Positions 1 to 6,778 of a stretch of DNA of 17,666 bases are shown in pieces. Position numbers and translations under genes: made by a program. Positions within the stretch are counted from its first letter, which is position 1. Each line of letters opens with the position of its first letter. A model generated the notes under the pieces. That model made no database searches, was not told the DNA's origin, and saw only the letters and a program-made list of their open reading frames with translations. The DNA comes from Deinococcus seoulensis (lineage in GTDB: Bacteria; Deinococcota; Deinococci; Deinococcales; Deinococcaceae), in NCBI RefSeq assembly GCF_014648115.1, contig NZ_BMQM01000053.1, forward strand, positions 1 through 17,666, given 5' to 3'.

Positions 1-1844
1 TGGACGCCGAGGCGACGCAGCCTGTTCTGGCCCGCATCCAGGCGCGCAGGGGAGCTGGGAACCCGCTCCCGGAAGCCATTCAGCGTCACCTGGAGCAGGG
101 CCTGAACCACGACCTGAGCCGCGTGCGGATTCACGACGACGCGGAGGCCGACAAGCTGGCCAAGGGCGTGAATGCCATCGCGTTCACGACGGGCACGGAC
201 ATCTTCTTCCAGGCGGGGCGCTTCAATCCGAACACGCAGAGCGGCCTGGAACTCCTCGCGCACGAAGTCACGCACACCGTTCAGCAGAGCCAGGGGCGCG
301 TGGGCAAAGGAATCGATCCAGATGCTGGATTGGAAACCGAGGCGCAGGCAATGGGAAGCAGATTGGCACAGATGAAACCCGTTACTGAGCCCCTACGCCG
401 CGCGCCTGCCATGTCCAGGATCAGTGCTGGTCTGGCCGTACAGCGCCAGTACCAAACCCCTCTTGTTTTTTCCAACTCACAGACCAAAACCGCCCTATCA
501 CTGGGAGGCACTGGGCAGGCATGGGAAGATGCTGGCGCTGCTACCCAGATAGCAGTCCAGATGGTACCTGCTCGCCTGAAACAGCAATTCAAAGACATGC
601 CTACTACCCTGACCGCTGGTCTCCAGATCATGGTGCGGGACATCGCCCTGACTTTGGGGGTTTCGACGGCGGTGGGCGCAGCCATAGGAGCCTTCTTCGG
701 CGGAGTCGGTGCGGCTCCTGGAGCGGCGCTCGGCTTTGAAGTCGGTCAACTGATCCTGGGTGCCTGGGGCTTGGCCGTTCTCTTGCCGGTTCTGAAAAGT
801 CAGATGGACTCACTGGGCTGGAGTGTCCGGCAATTCACCAAGTTGAGCAAAGCGGCCGCCGGCAACCCACAGAAAATCAAACAGGCCGCTGAAGCACTGA
901 CGACTGGGATCGTCATTTTCTGTAATGGCCTGCTGTTAGCGATCGGGGCTCTTCTCCTTAAACAGGGGACCGCATGGATCACCAAGAGCAGACTGGGTAC
1001 AGCGATCAGCGCGACCTCCGAGAAGAGCGCTTCTCTGGTGTGGCTGAAGCAACGACAGCAATTCGGAGCGACCAGGCCCGTGGCAAAAGCCCTGGTAGAC
1101 CGTGGACGAGCGCTAGGCATAGCCAGGCTGCAGAAAGAAGCAGGACTTCTCTCTCAAGGCTTGAAAATGGCTTCGTCTGCGGTCAAAGGCATTGACCCTC
1201 CCGCTGATCGTGTTCGGTACCAGGAGGCGGTCAAGGTTGGCACCTTGAAGTACCACCTTCACCCGCAATTTGGTGCGGTCAAAGCGGAACTTGACCGGTA
1301 CGGCTTTCAGATTCGGACGAGTGACCACACCCACGTCGTCTACCGACGGTTGATTGATCCAAAGGACAAGAAGCAGGTCACGGGCGTCGAGAAGGTCCTC
1401 AATCTCGGGCCGGACGTGCGCTTTCTGGATGTCCTGCATGAACTCGATCACATCCGTCAGCTGGTAGTCAACCTGAAAGGGGAAGTTTTCACCGATACAG
1501 GCGTAGCGCGCCAAGGCGGGTTCAAGTCTTTTGGGAACGATGCTCTGTACCGGTCCACGACACTTTCGAATCCACAAAATGTCGTGACTGAGACGCATGT
1601 CCGGCTGAAGGAGTATCAGCGCCTGCGGCTGGCTGGTGCCGATGATGCCATCCTGGCTGAACATTACGAAGGGGTCGCCCACTGGCTGAAACAATTTCGG
1701 GAGCAGACCAGCTCCGCAAAAGGGTCAGCATCCAATGCAGCGCTTCAGGATTGGGCCTATACGGCCTTCCCTGATTTGCAAGACCTGATCAATGAATTCC
1801 AGACACTGGTATCGACTGGTGCTGACACAATGCGTCTGAGGTAG
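1..1844 (+). CDS. DUF4157-containing polymorphic toxin with C-terminal zincin domain (5' end outside window)
   Basis: The frame is open from the first full codon at position 3, so the gene starts upstream; the GTG at 123 lies inside the DUF4157 domain and is not a credible start. About 25-300 reads as DUF4157 (PLPEAIQRHLE, DLSRVRIHDD, LLAHEVTHTVQQ), with its HExxH at 261-275. DUF4157 is known from effectors of extracellular contractile injection systems and other polymorphic toxins. Glycine/alanine-rich hydrophobic segments follow at about 620-800 and 895-970, and may be membrane-active or pretoxin regions. The C-terminal third carries a second HExxH, HELDH at 1437-1451, in the context LDVLHELDHIRQL, with a later TETHVRLKEY that could supply a further ligand. 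This resembles zincin-like metallopeptidase toxin domains. A small unrelated gene follows after 25 nt, as expected for immunity. No signal peptide can be judged because the N-terminus is missing. The DUF4157 call is firm; toxin activity is inferred. Confidence 0.85.
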   Translation, partial: DAEATQPVLARIQARRGAGNPLPEAIQRHLEQGLNHDLSRVRIHDDAEADKLAKGVNAIAFTTGTDIFFQAGRFNPNTQSGLELLAHEVTHTVQQSQGRVGKGIDPDAGLETEAQAMGSRLAQMKPVTEPLRRAPAMSRISAGLAVQRQYQTPLVFSNSQTKTALSLGGTGQAWEDAGAATQIAVQMVPARLKQQFKDMPTTLTAGLQIMVRDIALTLGVSTAVGAAIGAFFGGVGAAPGAALGFEVGQLILGAWGLAVLLPVLKSQMDSLGWSVRQFTKLSKAAAGNPQKIKQAAEALTTGIVIFCNGLLLAIGALLLKQGTAWITKSRLGTAISATSEKSASLVWLKQRQQFGATRPVAKALVDRGRALGIARLQKEAGLLSQGLKMASSAVKGIDPPADRVRYQEAVKVGTLKYHLHPQFGAVKAELDRYGFQIRTSDHTHVVYRRLIDPKDKKQVTGVEKVLNLGPDVRFLDVLHELDHIRQLVVNLKGEVFTDTGVARQGGFKSFGNDALYRSTTLSNPQNVVTETHVRLKEYQRLRLAGADDAILAEHYEGVAHWLKQFREQTSSAKGSASNAALQDWAYTAFPDLQDLINEFQTLVSTGADTMRLR

Positions 1845-1869
1845 AACACACAACGGACAAAGGAACATC

Positions 1870-2352
1870 ATGTTAGGGAACGCGAGATACTCCGTAGAGG
1901 TGTGGGCCATGGACCTTCTGGGCCGGAAGGTGTCCTACCGCAGCATCACGCTCAACGACATCTTCACCGTCACATTTCTAGAACTGGATGAGCTGGAATC
2001 TTCACGTCTGGACAGTGTATCTGAGGAAATGCTGAACCGTTTACCATACGGTTTTTTGGTGCTCCCCGCCAATCAGCGTGAGATCAGCTATATCGCCAAG
2101 AGCACAACAGATCCGCAAACTCTGGAAACCTTCGTCACGCACGCCTTCCTGATCCCCAGAGAGATGCATGTTTTCTTTCAAGGGGAACTCAATGCACTTG
2201 ATCTGGTCACCAAGCCGGATGGGTACGGCATAGATGATATTGACCGCCTCAGTGTGATTCAGTTCATCTTCACGCAGATCGTGGAGGCAGGATTGTTGAG
2301 CCCTTACCAGTTGAAGGCCCTGTCGGATTTGAAGACCCCGAAACCGGAGTAG
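1870..2352 (+). CDS. Putative immunity protein for the upstream zincin toxin
   Basis: This 160-residue soluble protein has no signal peptide or membrane segment and belongs to no family I can name. The ATG at 1870 has an AAAGGA ribosome binding site at 1859-1864, which supports this start. It lies 25 nt after the toxin stop on the same strand, so the two genes are probably cotranscribed. Size, position and lack of catalytic motifs fit an immunity protein that would bind and block the HELDH domain in the cytoplasm. The sequence is acidic in the middle (LELDELESSRLDSVSEE) and has an aromatic stretch (HAFLIPREMHVFF). Local GC is low, about 50% in 2041-2100 by my count, well below the rest of the window, as often seen for exchangeable toxin-immunity cassettes. 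The gene call is firm; the immunity role rests only on context. Confidence 0.7.
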   Translation: MLGNARYSVEVWAMDLLGRKVSYRSITLNDIFTVTFLELDELESSRLDSVSEEMLNRLPYGFLVLPANQREISYIAKSTTDPQTLETFVTHAFLIPREMHVFFQGELNALDLVTKPDGYGIDDIDRLSVIQFIFTQIVEAGLLSPYQLKALSDLKTPKPE

Positions 2353-2630
2353 CCGTGATGGTGGCGCGTCAGCGTACATTCCAGAAGCAATCTGAGGTAT
2401 GGAAACGAAAAGCCGCTGAGCCGCCACTCTTGTGAACCATGTGAAATCCGGGCAGCCTGAAGCCGTAATCCGCCCTCAGCACGCGATAGCGCTCTCCGGG
2501 ACCGCCAGAACCGCGGACGCTTCGACGAGATCATCCGGGGCGCTCTCCGCTAGGGGCGGTGCTTTCAGAAAGAGGCGCACAGGCGCCGGAAGCCCGCGTC
2601 TGAGAGGCGCCAGCAGCGCAGAATGGGGCG
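2353..2630. other. Intergenic stretch without a convincing gene
   Basis: These 278 nt hold no ORF with family resemblance. A 25-codon ORF from 2358 has no supporting ribosome binding site. The 10-mer GCGCTCTCCG occurs twice, at 2489 and 2540. GGCGCC also recurs near the end. No T-tract terminator is visible after 2352, and no good -35/-10 pair stands out before 2631. Confidence 0.5.
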
Positions 2631-4271
2631 GTGAGTGAACTGCATTTTCTCGGTCTGGGCGGCACGGACGAGGTCGGGGCCAGCTCCTACCTGTACCGCC
2701 TGCATGAAGGGAACCTCCTGATCGACGCTGGCGCCCGCCCCGGCTCCGTCGGCGAGGCCGCCCTGCCCCAACTCGAGCGTCTCGCCGAGCATCCACCCAC
2801 CGCGATGATCCTGACCCACGCGCACCTCGACCACGTGGGCGCGCTACCCGTCGTCATCCGCCGCTTCCCGAACCTCCCCATCTACTGCACGGAAGCGACC
2901 GCCCGCATCGCCGCGCTGGTGCTGGGCGACACGCTGAAAGTCTCGACCTCGCAGGGGTACCCGCTGTTCTCCGCCGGTGAGATGAAGCGCACCCTGGAAC
3001 GCCTGCGGCCCGTACCGTACTTCACGCGGGTCAGCGATCACGGTTTCGCGTTCACGCTGCTGCCCAGCGGGCACCTGCTCGGCGCGGCGAGCGTCCTGAT
3101 CGAGAGCGGCGCCCGCAGCGTCTTCCACACCGGGGACGTCAGCAATGTCGCCACGCCCGTCGTGGACGCCGCGTGGCTCCCGGCGGCCGTCACGCCCGTG
3201 GACGCGGTCGTCAGCGAGAGCACGTACGGTGACACGCTCCTCCCCGCCCGCAAGGAGCAGGTGCGGACGTTCGTCACGGCCATCGGGGAGACCATCCGCG
3301 GGGGTGGGCGGGTCCTGATTCCGTCGTTCGCGCTGGGCCGGGCGCAGGAGATCACGCAGATCCTGCAGACGGCCATGGCAGGCGGACTCATTCCGTCCGT
3401 GCCGGTGCATCTCGACGGGCTCACGCGCAGCGTTACGGAAGCGTACGAGGCGATGCTTCCACTCCTGCCCGAACCCCTGCAGAACCGCGCGAAGGTCAGC
3501 CGGCAGGCCCCCTTCCTGAGCGGGACGGTCAACCTCGTCCGGGACCGCCGGGAGCGGGACGGCATCATCGCCTCGGAGCGACCGTGCGTGGTGATCGCGT
3601 CGAGCGGGATGATGCACGCCGGGGCCAGCCCGCAGTACGCGCGGGCGTGGCTTCCGCACGCGCAGAACGCGCTGTTCGTCGTCGGATACCAGGACGCCGA
3701 GAGTCCGGGGCGGCGCCTGCTGGAACTGCAGCAGGGTGGGGAGGTCATGTTGCAGAACGGGCAGGGTGCCCTGGAGCCGGTCCCGGCGTACAGCCGGGTG
3801 GAACGGTTCTACCTGTCCGCGCACGCGGACCGTGGCGGGCTGCTCGGGATGATCGCGCGGTACTCGCCGGGGAAGGTGCTGCTGACGCACGGGGAGAAGC
3901 GGGCGCGGACCAACATGGCCGGGTACCTCGATACCCGCCATGACGTGGTTCTCCCGGCGGCGGGTGAGCTGGTGCCGCTGCGGGACAGTGGGCGGCGGCG
4001 CGGGGCGTTCATCAGCACCGCACCGAGGAAACTCGAGGCGCTCAAGGAGCGGCATGCCCGGACGACCGTCACGGTGCGGTACGACCCGGCCAGTCATCAG
4101 GTCATGATTCGGTTGCCTGACCGGCTGGATGGTGACCTGTTCGGTGAGGGGGAGTACACGCTGGAGGTGCTGCGCGGCAAGCTGACCCGCATGAAACTCC
4201 GAGAACACGATCACGCGGAAGCGGACGGGGCAGACACACTGCAAGAGACGGAGCCTGCCGGGCAACCGTGA
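2631..4271 (+). CDS. MBL-fold beta-CASP ribonuclease-like protein (CPSF73/Ysh1 type)
   Basis: This 546-residue protein has the full set of metallo-beta-lactamase and beta-CASP motifs. The MBL signature HAHLDH is at residues 63-68, the motif 3 histidine is in GHLLGA (about 148), the motif 4 aspartate is in FHTGDVSN (about 169), and beta-CASP motif A is SESTYGD (about 195-201). Motif B is LSAHAD (about 396-400) and motif C is LLTHGE (about 417-422). Such proteins bind two zinc ions and cleave RNA as endo- or 5' exonucleases in the cytoplasm; the length matches the family. The start is GTG at 2631, chosen because SELHFLGLGGTDEVGAS is the usual N-terminal strand of this fold. The upstream GGGG is very close to the start codon, so initiation may be atypical. 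The residues after about 470 match no motif I know. It is probably monocistronic. The family is firm; the RNA target is unknown. Confidence 0.9.
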   Translation: MSELHFLGLGGTDEVGASSYLYRLHEGNLLIDAGARPGSVGEAALPQLERLAEHPPTAMILTHAHLDHVGALPVVIRRFPNLPIYCTEATARIAALVLGDTLKVSTSQGYPLFSAGEMKRTLERLRPVPYFTRVSDHGFAFTLLPSGHLLGAASVLIESGARSVFHTGDVSNVATPVVDAAWLPAAVTPVDAVVSESTYGDTLLPARKEQVRTFVTAIGETIRGGGRVLIPSFALGRAQEITQILQTAMAGGLIPSVPVHLDGLTRSVTEAYEAMLPLLPEPLQNRAKVSRQAPFLSGTVNLVRDRRERDGIIASERPCVVIASSGMMHAGASPQYARAWLPHAQNALFVVGYQDAESPGRRLLELQQGGEVMLQNGQGALEPVPAYSRVERFYLSAHADRGGLLGMIARYSPGKVLLTHGEKRARTNMAGYLDTRHDVVLPAAGELVPLRDSGRRRGAFISTAPRKLEALKERHARTTVTVRYDPASHQVMIRLPDRLDGDLFGEGEYTLEVLRGKLTRMKLREHDHAEADGADTLQETEPAGQP

Positions 4272-4369
4272 GTGCGTTGGCCCCAATGCACCAGGCGCGG
4301 CCGGCCTGACGCAACGCAGGGGAATCTCGATGACTGACGCCACCTGTCAACCTCGGGTGCTAGGTATTC

Positions 4370-4457
4370 GTGCTGCGTCACATTTGGCACCGATTGAGAA
4401 AATTGCGTGCCAGTCGGAGTCTTTCGTCGAGCTTATCCATCTCAAGTGACGCACCAC
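4370..4457. repeat. 12-bp inverted repeat (one mismatch) around a 64-nt centre
   Basis: GTGCTGCGTCAC (4370-4381) is complementary to GTGACGCACCAC (4446-4457) at 11 of 12 positions. Inside, TTGAG (4394-4398) and CTCAA (4441-4445) could extend pairing next to the right arm. It might be a structured RNA or a tiny non-autonomous element. No flanking target duplication is obvious. Confidence 0.35.
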
Positions 4458-4668
4458 AACTTCACACATTAGCTATTGGACAAACATCCGGCACCGAATA
4501 CGCCTGAAGGAGAACGTTTCTCAAGCTCTATCTCCAAAAAAGCTGTGTGGGACATGTCCTGCTGTTCAGTATCCCCTGGCACCTGAGGTTGTTAACGAAA
4601 CAAACGGCAGTCCGTATGACATTCGTTCTTTAGGATGCAGACCTCGCACGCCGCCCGTCGCATGACAT

Positions 4669-4695
4669 TTTACCCACTTTCAGTGTGCTTATAAT
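4669..4695 (+). promoter_or_regulatory. Promoter of mazE-like antitoxin (leaderless layout)
   Basis: A perfect TATAAT lies at 4690-4695, only 5 nt before the ATG at 4701. TTTACC (4669-4674, spacer 15) is a weak -35. Initiation 6-7 nt after the -10 would put the transcript start at about the A of ATG. GTGTGC is repeated directly at 4683 and 4708, and GTGCTT (4685-4690) pairs with AAGCAC (4719-4724). These could be autorepression sites for the antitoxin. Confidence 0.65.
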
Positions 4696-4700
4696 TGACC

Positions 4701-4946
4701 ATGACTCGTGTGCATAGGAAGCACGTCGTCATGCCCGACGACACCCTCACCTTCCTTGAGACCTACCAGCGCACCCACAACCTCCCCAGCTTCAGCGCCG
4801 TCATCGAGGCCGCCGCCCTCGCCCTCAAGGAACAGGAACTCCGCACCCAGTACGCCCAGTACGCCGCCGACTACGCCCAGAACCCCGACGAGCAACGCGA
4901 CGCTGAAGCGTGGCTGAACCTCCCCATGGGCGACGAACAGCAGTGA
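4701..4946 (+). CDS. MazE-like ribbon-helix-helix antitoxin
   Basis: This 81-residue protein is the probable antitoxin of the following MazF. The N-terminal half (HVVMPDDTLTFLETYQ, then SFSAVIEAAALALKEQEL) looks like a strand plus two helices of a ribbon-helix-helix DNA-binding domain. The C-terminal half (YAQYAADYAQNPDEQRDAEAWL) is acidic and probably wraps and inhibits the toxin. The start is set at the ATG at 4701 rather than the TTG two codons upstream, because the TTG overlaps the -10 box, which ends at 4695. There is no Shine-Dalgarno sequence, so the mRNA is probably leaderless. The stop overlaps the mazF start (GTGA at 4943-4946), giving translational coupling. Antitoxins of this class usually repress their own promoter with the toxin as corepressor. 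Confidence 0.85.
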   Translation: MTRVHRKHVVMPDDTLTFLETYQRTHNLPSFSAVIEAAALALKEQELRTQYAQYAADYAQNPDEQRDAEAWLNLPMGDEQQ

Positions 4947-5278
4947 AACGCGGCGACATCTACCTCGTCAACTTCGACCCCAGCGTCCCCGGCGAACCCG
5001 CCCGCACCCGCCCCGCCGTGCTCATCACCAACGACCTCGCCAACGAGACCCTCCCCCACCTCGTCGTCGCGCCCATCACCAGTAACGTCCAGCGCGTCTA
5101 CCCCTTCGACGTGCTGCTCCCCGCCAGCACCTGCGGCCTGAACGAAACGAGCCGCGTTCAACTGAACTACGTGCGTGGCCTCAACCGCACCCGCCTGACC
5201 CGCTACGTCGGCGCCCTCACCCGCGAGCAAAGGGCAGAGCTGGACAGCAAACTCAAGACGCACCTCGGGCTGTCCTGA
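4943..5278 (+). CDS. mazF: MazF/PemK-family endoribonuclease toxin
   Basis: This 111-residue protein has the classic MazF N-terminus RGDIYLVNFDPSVPGE followed by RTRPAVLITND, and VVAPITSN further on. These form the SH3-like barrel and the conserved RP and TS positions of the active site. MazF toxins cut single-stranded mRNA at short sequences and halt translation until the antitoxin is restored. The start GTG at 4943 overlaps the antitoxin stop by 4 nt, and MKRGD at the N-terminus is the usual family start. A longer GTG start at 4910 would add 11 residues inside the antitoxin gene and is less likely. There is no clear ribosome binding site, which fits coupled translation. All family motifs appear intact. 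Confidence 0.93.
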   Translation: MKRGDIYLVNFDPSVPGEPARTRPAVLITNDLANETLPHLVVAPITSNVQRVYPFDVLLPASTCGLNETSRVQLNYVRGLNRTRLTRYVGALTREQRAELDSKLKTHLGLS

Positions 5279-5573
5279 AAGCCACTGCACCCACACCCGG
5301 CGGCCGCGCCACCGACCGTATGTTCGCAGCGCTCAGGCAGAGCGCTTAAAAGTCGGTCGGGGCCGGACGGTGGTGAAGCCGCTGCCCAGCAGGGTGAGCG
5401 ACATCCACAGTTCCACCCTGGCAGTGTAGGGAGTGATCGCCGTTCGGGGTGCCTCACGTGTGTGTTGGGGTGTGACGCCACGTGTTCGATCTGGCATCAC
5501 GCCGGCCACCAAGCATCGCCCCCACCTCAGCGCAGGCCAGGGTAGGGGCGGTTCATCGCGACCGTCGTCCGGG
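5279..5573. other. Intergenic stretch with nested dyad
   Basis: No supported gene. CCGACC (5312-5317) pairs with GGTCGG (5355-5360), and inside it GCGCT (5329-5333) pairs with AGCGC (5341-5345). It could be a weak terminator for mazF but has no T-tract. CACGTG occurs at 5455 and 5479. Confidence 0.4.
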
Positions 5574-5999
5574 TTATTTCTTGACGACGCTGCACCACGC
5601 GAGGATGACGTCTTTCTCCCCCTGGATCCAGACGCCGGCGTACCAGGTCTTGGGGTCTTTCAGAACGAACTGCTCGTAGCCGCCACCATCTTCAGTGTCT
5701 CCGGTGTCCAGCGACTCGAACTTGAAGGTCTTGGGAATTTTTGCGTTCAGGTCCTTCGCAATGGCGGCTGGTTTGCCTTCCCAGTACAGCAGTTCGTGGT
5801 ACTTGCATTTTCCGTTGAGGTTGTCGGCAACCTCGTCGAGCAGGCCGACCATTTCGTCGGAGAAGTCCTCGTCGGTCAGTTCAAGGGCTCCCTTGGGGAG
5901 CTGGAAGCCGGTCATGTTGGATTTGGTGACGAAGTCGGAAGCGAGAGCGGTCGGGACGAGCAGGGCCGCAATCAGGAAAAGGCTAAATTTTAGTCTCAT
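5574..5999 (-). CDS. Small secreted protein of unknown function
   Basis: This 141-residue protein begins with a clear Sec signal peptide (MRLKFSLFLIAALLVPTALA, likely cleavage after residue 20). The mature part is about 121 residues. It has two cysteines, C65 and C136, that could form one disulfide in the periplasm. It is rich in acidic residues (LTDEDFSDEM, LDTGDTEDGGG) and aromatic near the C-terminus (KTWYAGVWIQG). I do not recognise the family. The strong signal peptide and the intact frame argue that it is real. The ATG at 5999 has no Shine-Dalgarno sequence, but a -10-like box lies 5 nt upstream, so it may be leaderless. It stands alone on the minus strand between the mazEF pair and a decayed transposase. 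Confidence 0.75.
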   Translation of the reverse strand: MRLKFSLFLIAALLVPTALASDFVTKSNMTGFQLPKGALELTDEDFSDEMVGLLDEVADNLNGKCKYHELLYWEGKPAAIAKDLNAKIPKTFKFESLDTGDTEDGGGYEQFVLKDPKTWYAGVWIQGEKDVILAWCSVVKK

Positions 6000-6004
6000 T
6001 GGCC

Positions 6005-6034
6005 ACTATGTGGCTCTGCTGGCCCGTACGGCAA
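6005..6034 (-). promoter_or_regulatory. Candidate promoter of the secreted orphan gene
   Basis: On the minus strand TTGCCG (6029-6034) and CATAGT (6005-6010) are separated by 18 nt. The -10 ends 5 nt before the ATG, the same spacing as at the mazE start. Both boxes match consensus at 4 of 6 positions, so the call is tentative. Confidence 0.4.
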
Positions 6035-6499
6035 TGGAGGGGGGAGGTGGGGTGCACTACGGGTTCCGTCTGCTTCGCTAACAATTCGCCCCCACACCGG
6101 GTTGCCCACTCCACATCCGGTTCCTCCTCGCTCTGCTGCGCGGCTCTACGAGTCCGCTCGGACCCGGTGGCCTGCAAGCCATTCAATCGGAGTCGTATCA
6201 GCTGCCGAGACGGACGGGGCTTTGTGGGCGAAGGTGCCTTCACTAGGACGGCGTTCTGGTGACTTGGGATCGGCGGTGCGTTTCTCCCGACTGAAGGGGG
6301 CGGCGTACTTGCGTTCCCGCCGTTCGAGTTCCTCGATGCGCTTCTTCATGCGGGCGATGTCCGCTTTGAGGGCCTTGTTCTCGGCGGTCAGCCCGTCGAT
6401 CTGATCGAGCTGACGACGGATGATCTCGAAGAGATCCTTCTTGGTCGCCCCAGTGCCCATGGACAGTAGGGCGGGAGTGACCGGCTTCTGCCCGGGCAC
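6022..6499 (-). pseudogene. Degraded N-terminal fragment of an IS66-like transposase
   Basis: Reading from 6499 or the inner ATG at 6460, the frame gives KKDLFEIIRRQLDQIDGLTA, then a coiled-coil helix (MKKRIEELERRERKYAAPFS) and a lysine/proline-rich linker ending in EGTFAHKAP. This order is typical of the N-terminal part of IS66-family transposases. The frame then stops at 6146. A different frame over about 6020-6150 shows TRCGGELLAKQTEPVVH, which resembles the zinc-binding domain that normally comes next, so at least one frameshift separates them. No DDE catalytic domain follows. It is a dead remnant. Its end abuts the promoter and start of the minus-strand secreted gene. Confidence 0.65.
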
Positions 6500-6778
6500 T
6501 AGAAAGGGCCCTAATCACAGCTGAGGGGTACTTGATTGCCTTTTTGCTTTCCAGATGTAATTAGAAGCAATTTGCCTGTTGCTGAGCTGGGAGTAATGGG
6601 TGTATCAACGCTTAAAGCCAGATTGGTTAATTCCTTTAACACGGGTCAAATTAATGGAATTAACCAATTCCTTAATCTATTCTAGAGACTGTCTTTATTT
6701 AAATCGGATGACTTCTAAAAAAACCGCTCAAGGTATACGGTAGCGGAAGTTCATAAAGTTTCTTAAATCGGGGGATGC
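6500..6778. promoter_or_regulatory. AT-rich control region upstream of the ROK operon
   Basis: GC falls to about 35% in 6601-6660 by my count, in strong contrast to both flanks. The region holds the 13-bp inverted repeat at 6622-6668 and a second dyad, CCGCT (6724-6728) with AGCGG (6742-6746), around GTATAC. TATTCT (6678-6683) and TAAAGT (6754-6759) are possible -10 boxes, but neither has a good -35. No gene is seen. Confidence 0.55.
6622..6671. promoter_or_regulatory. Probable operator: perfect 13-bp inverted repeat
   Basis: ATTGGTTAATTCC (6622-6634) and GGAATTAACCAAT (6656-6668) are exact reverse complements with a 21-nt spacer. The right half also makes a tight palindrome, GGAATT-AACC-AATTCC (6656-6671). 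AATTCC/GGAATT half-sites thus occur three times. The position 110-160 nt before a ROK regulator gene suggests autoregulatory binding. Confidence 0.6.

Larger units (their letters stand above)
4272..4700. other. Gene-less, lower-GC intergenic stretch
   Basis: These 429 nt contain no supported ORF. TGCGTTG (4273-4279) and CAACGCA (4312-4318) form a 7-bp dyad just after the beta-CASP stop, without a T-tract, so it is at best a weak terminator. A 12-bp inverted repeat with one mismatch spans 4370-4457. From about 4380 to 4620 the sequence is AT-richer than its neighbours and may be a decayed gene or small mobile remnant. The mazE promoter closes the region. Confidence 0.5.

Noticed and set aside
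123..125. GTG as start of the DUF4157 gene
   Set aside because: The frame is open upstream and encodes the first part of the DUF4157 domain, so the gene begins outside the window.
2358..2435. 25-codon ORF after the immunity gene
   Set aside because: No ribosome binding site, no conserved features, and length easily expected by chance.
2844..4343. Long open frame of 499 codons on the minus strand
   Set aside because: It is antisense to the beta-CASP gene, whose motifs are complete. The translation is arginine/proline-rich low-complexity, typical of a shadow frame in GC-rich DNA.
5312..5360. Nested dyad after mazF as an intrinsic terminator
   Set aside because: The stems are only 5-6 bp with large internal loops and no T-tract follows.
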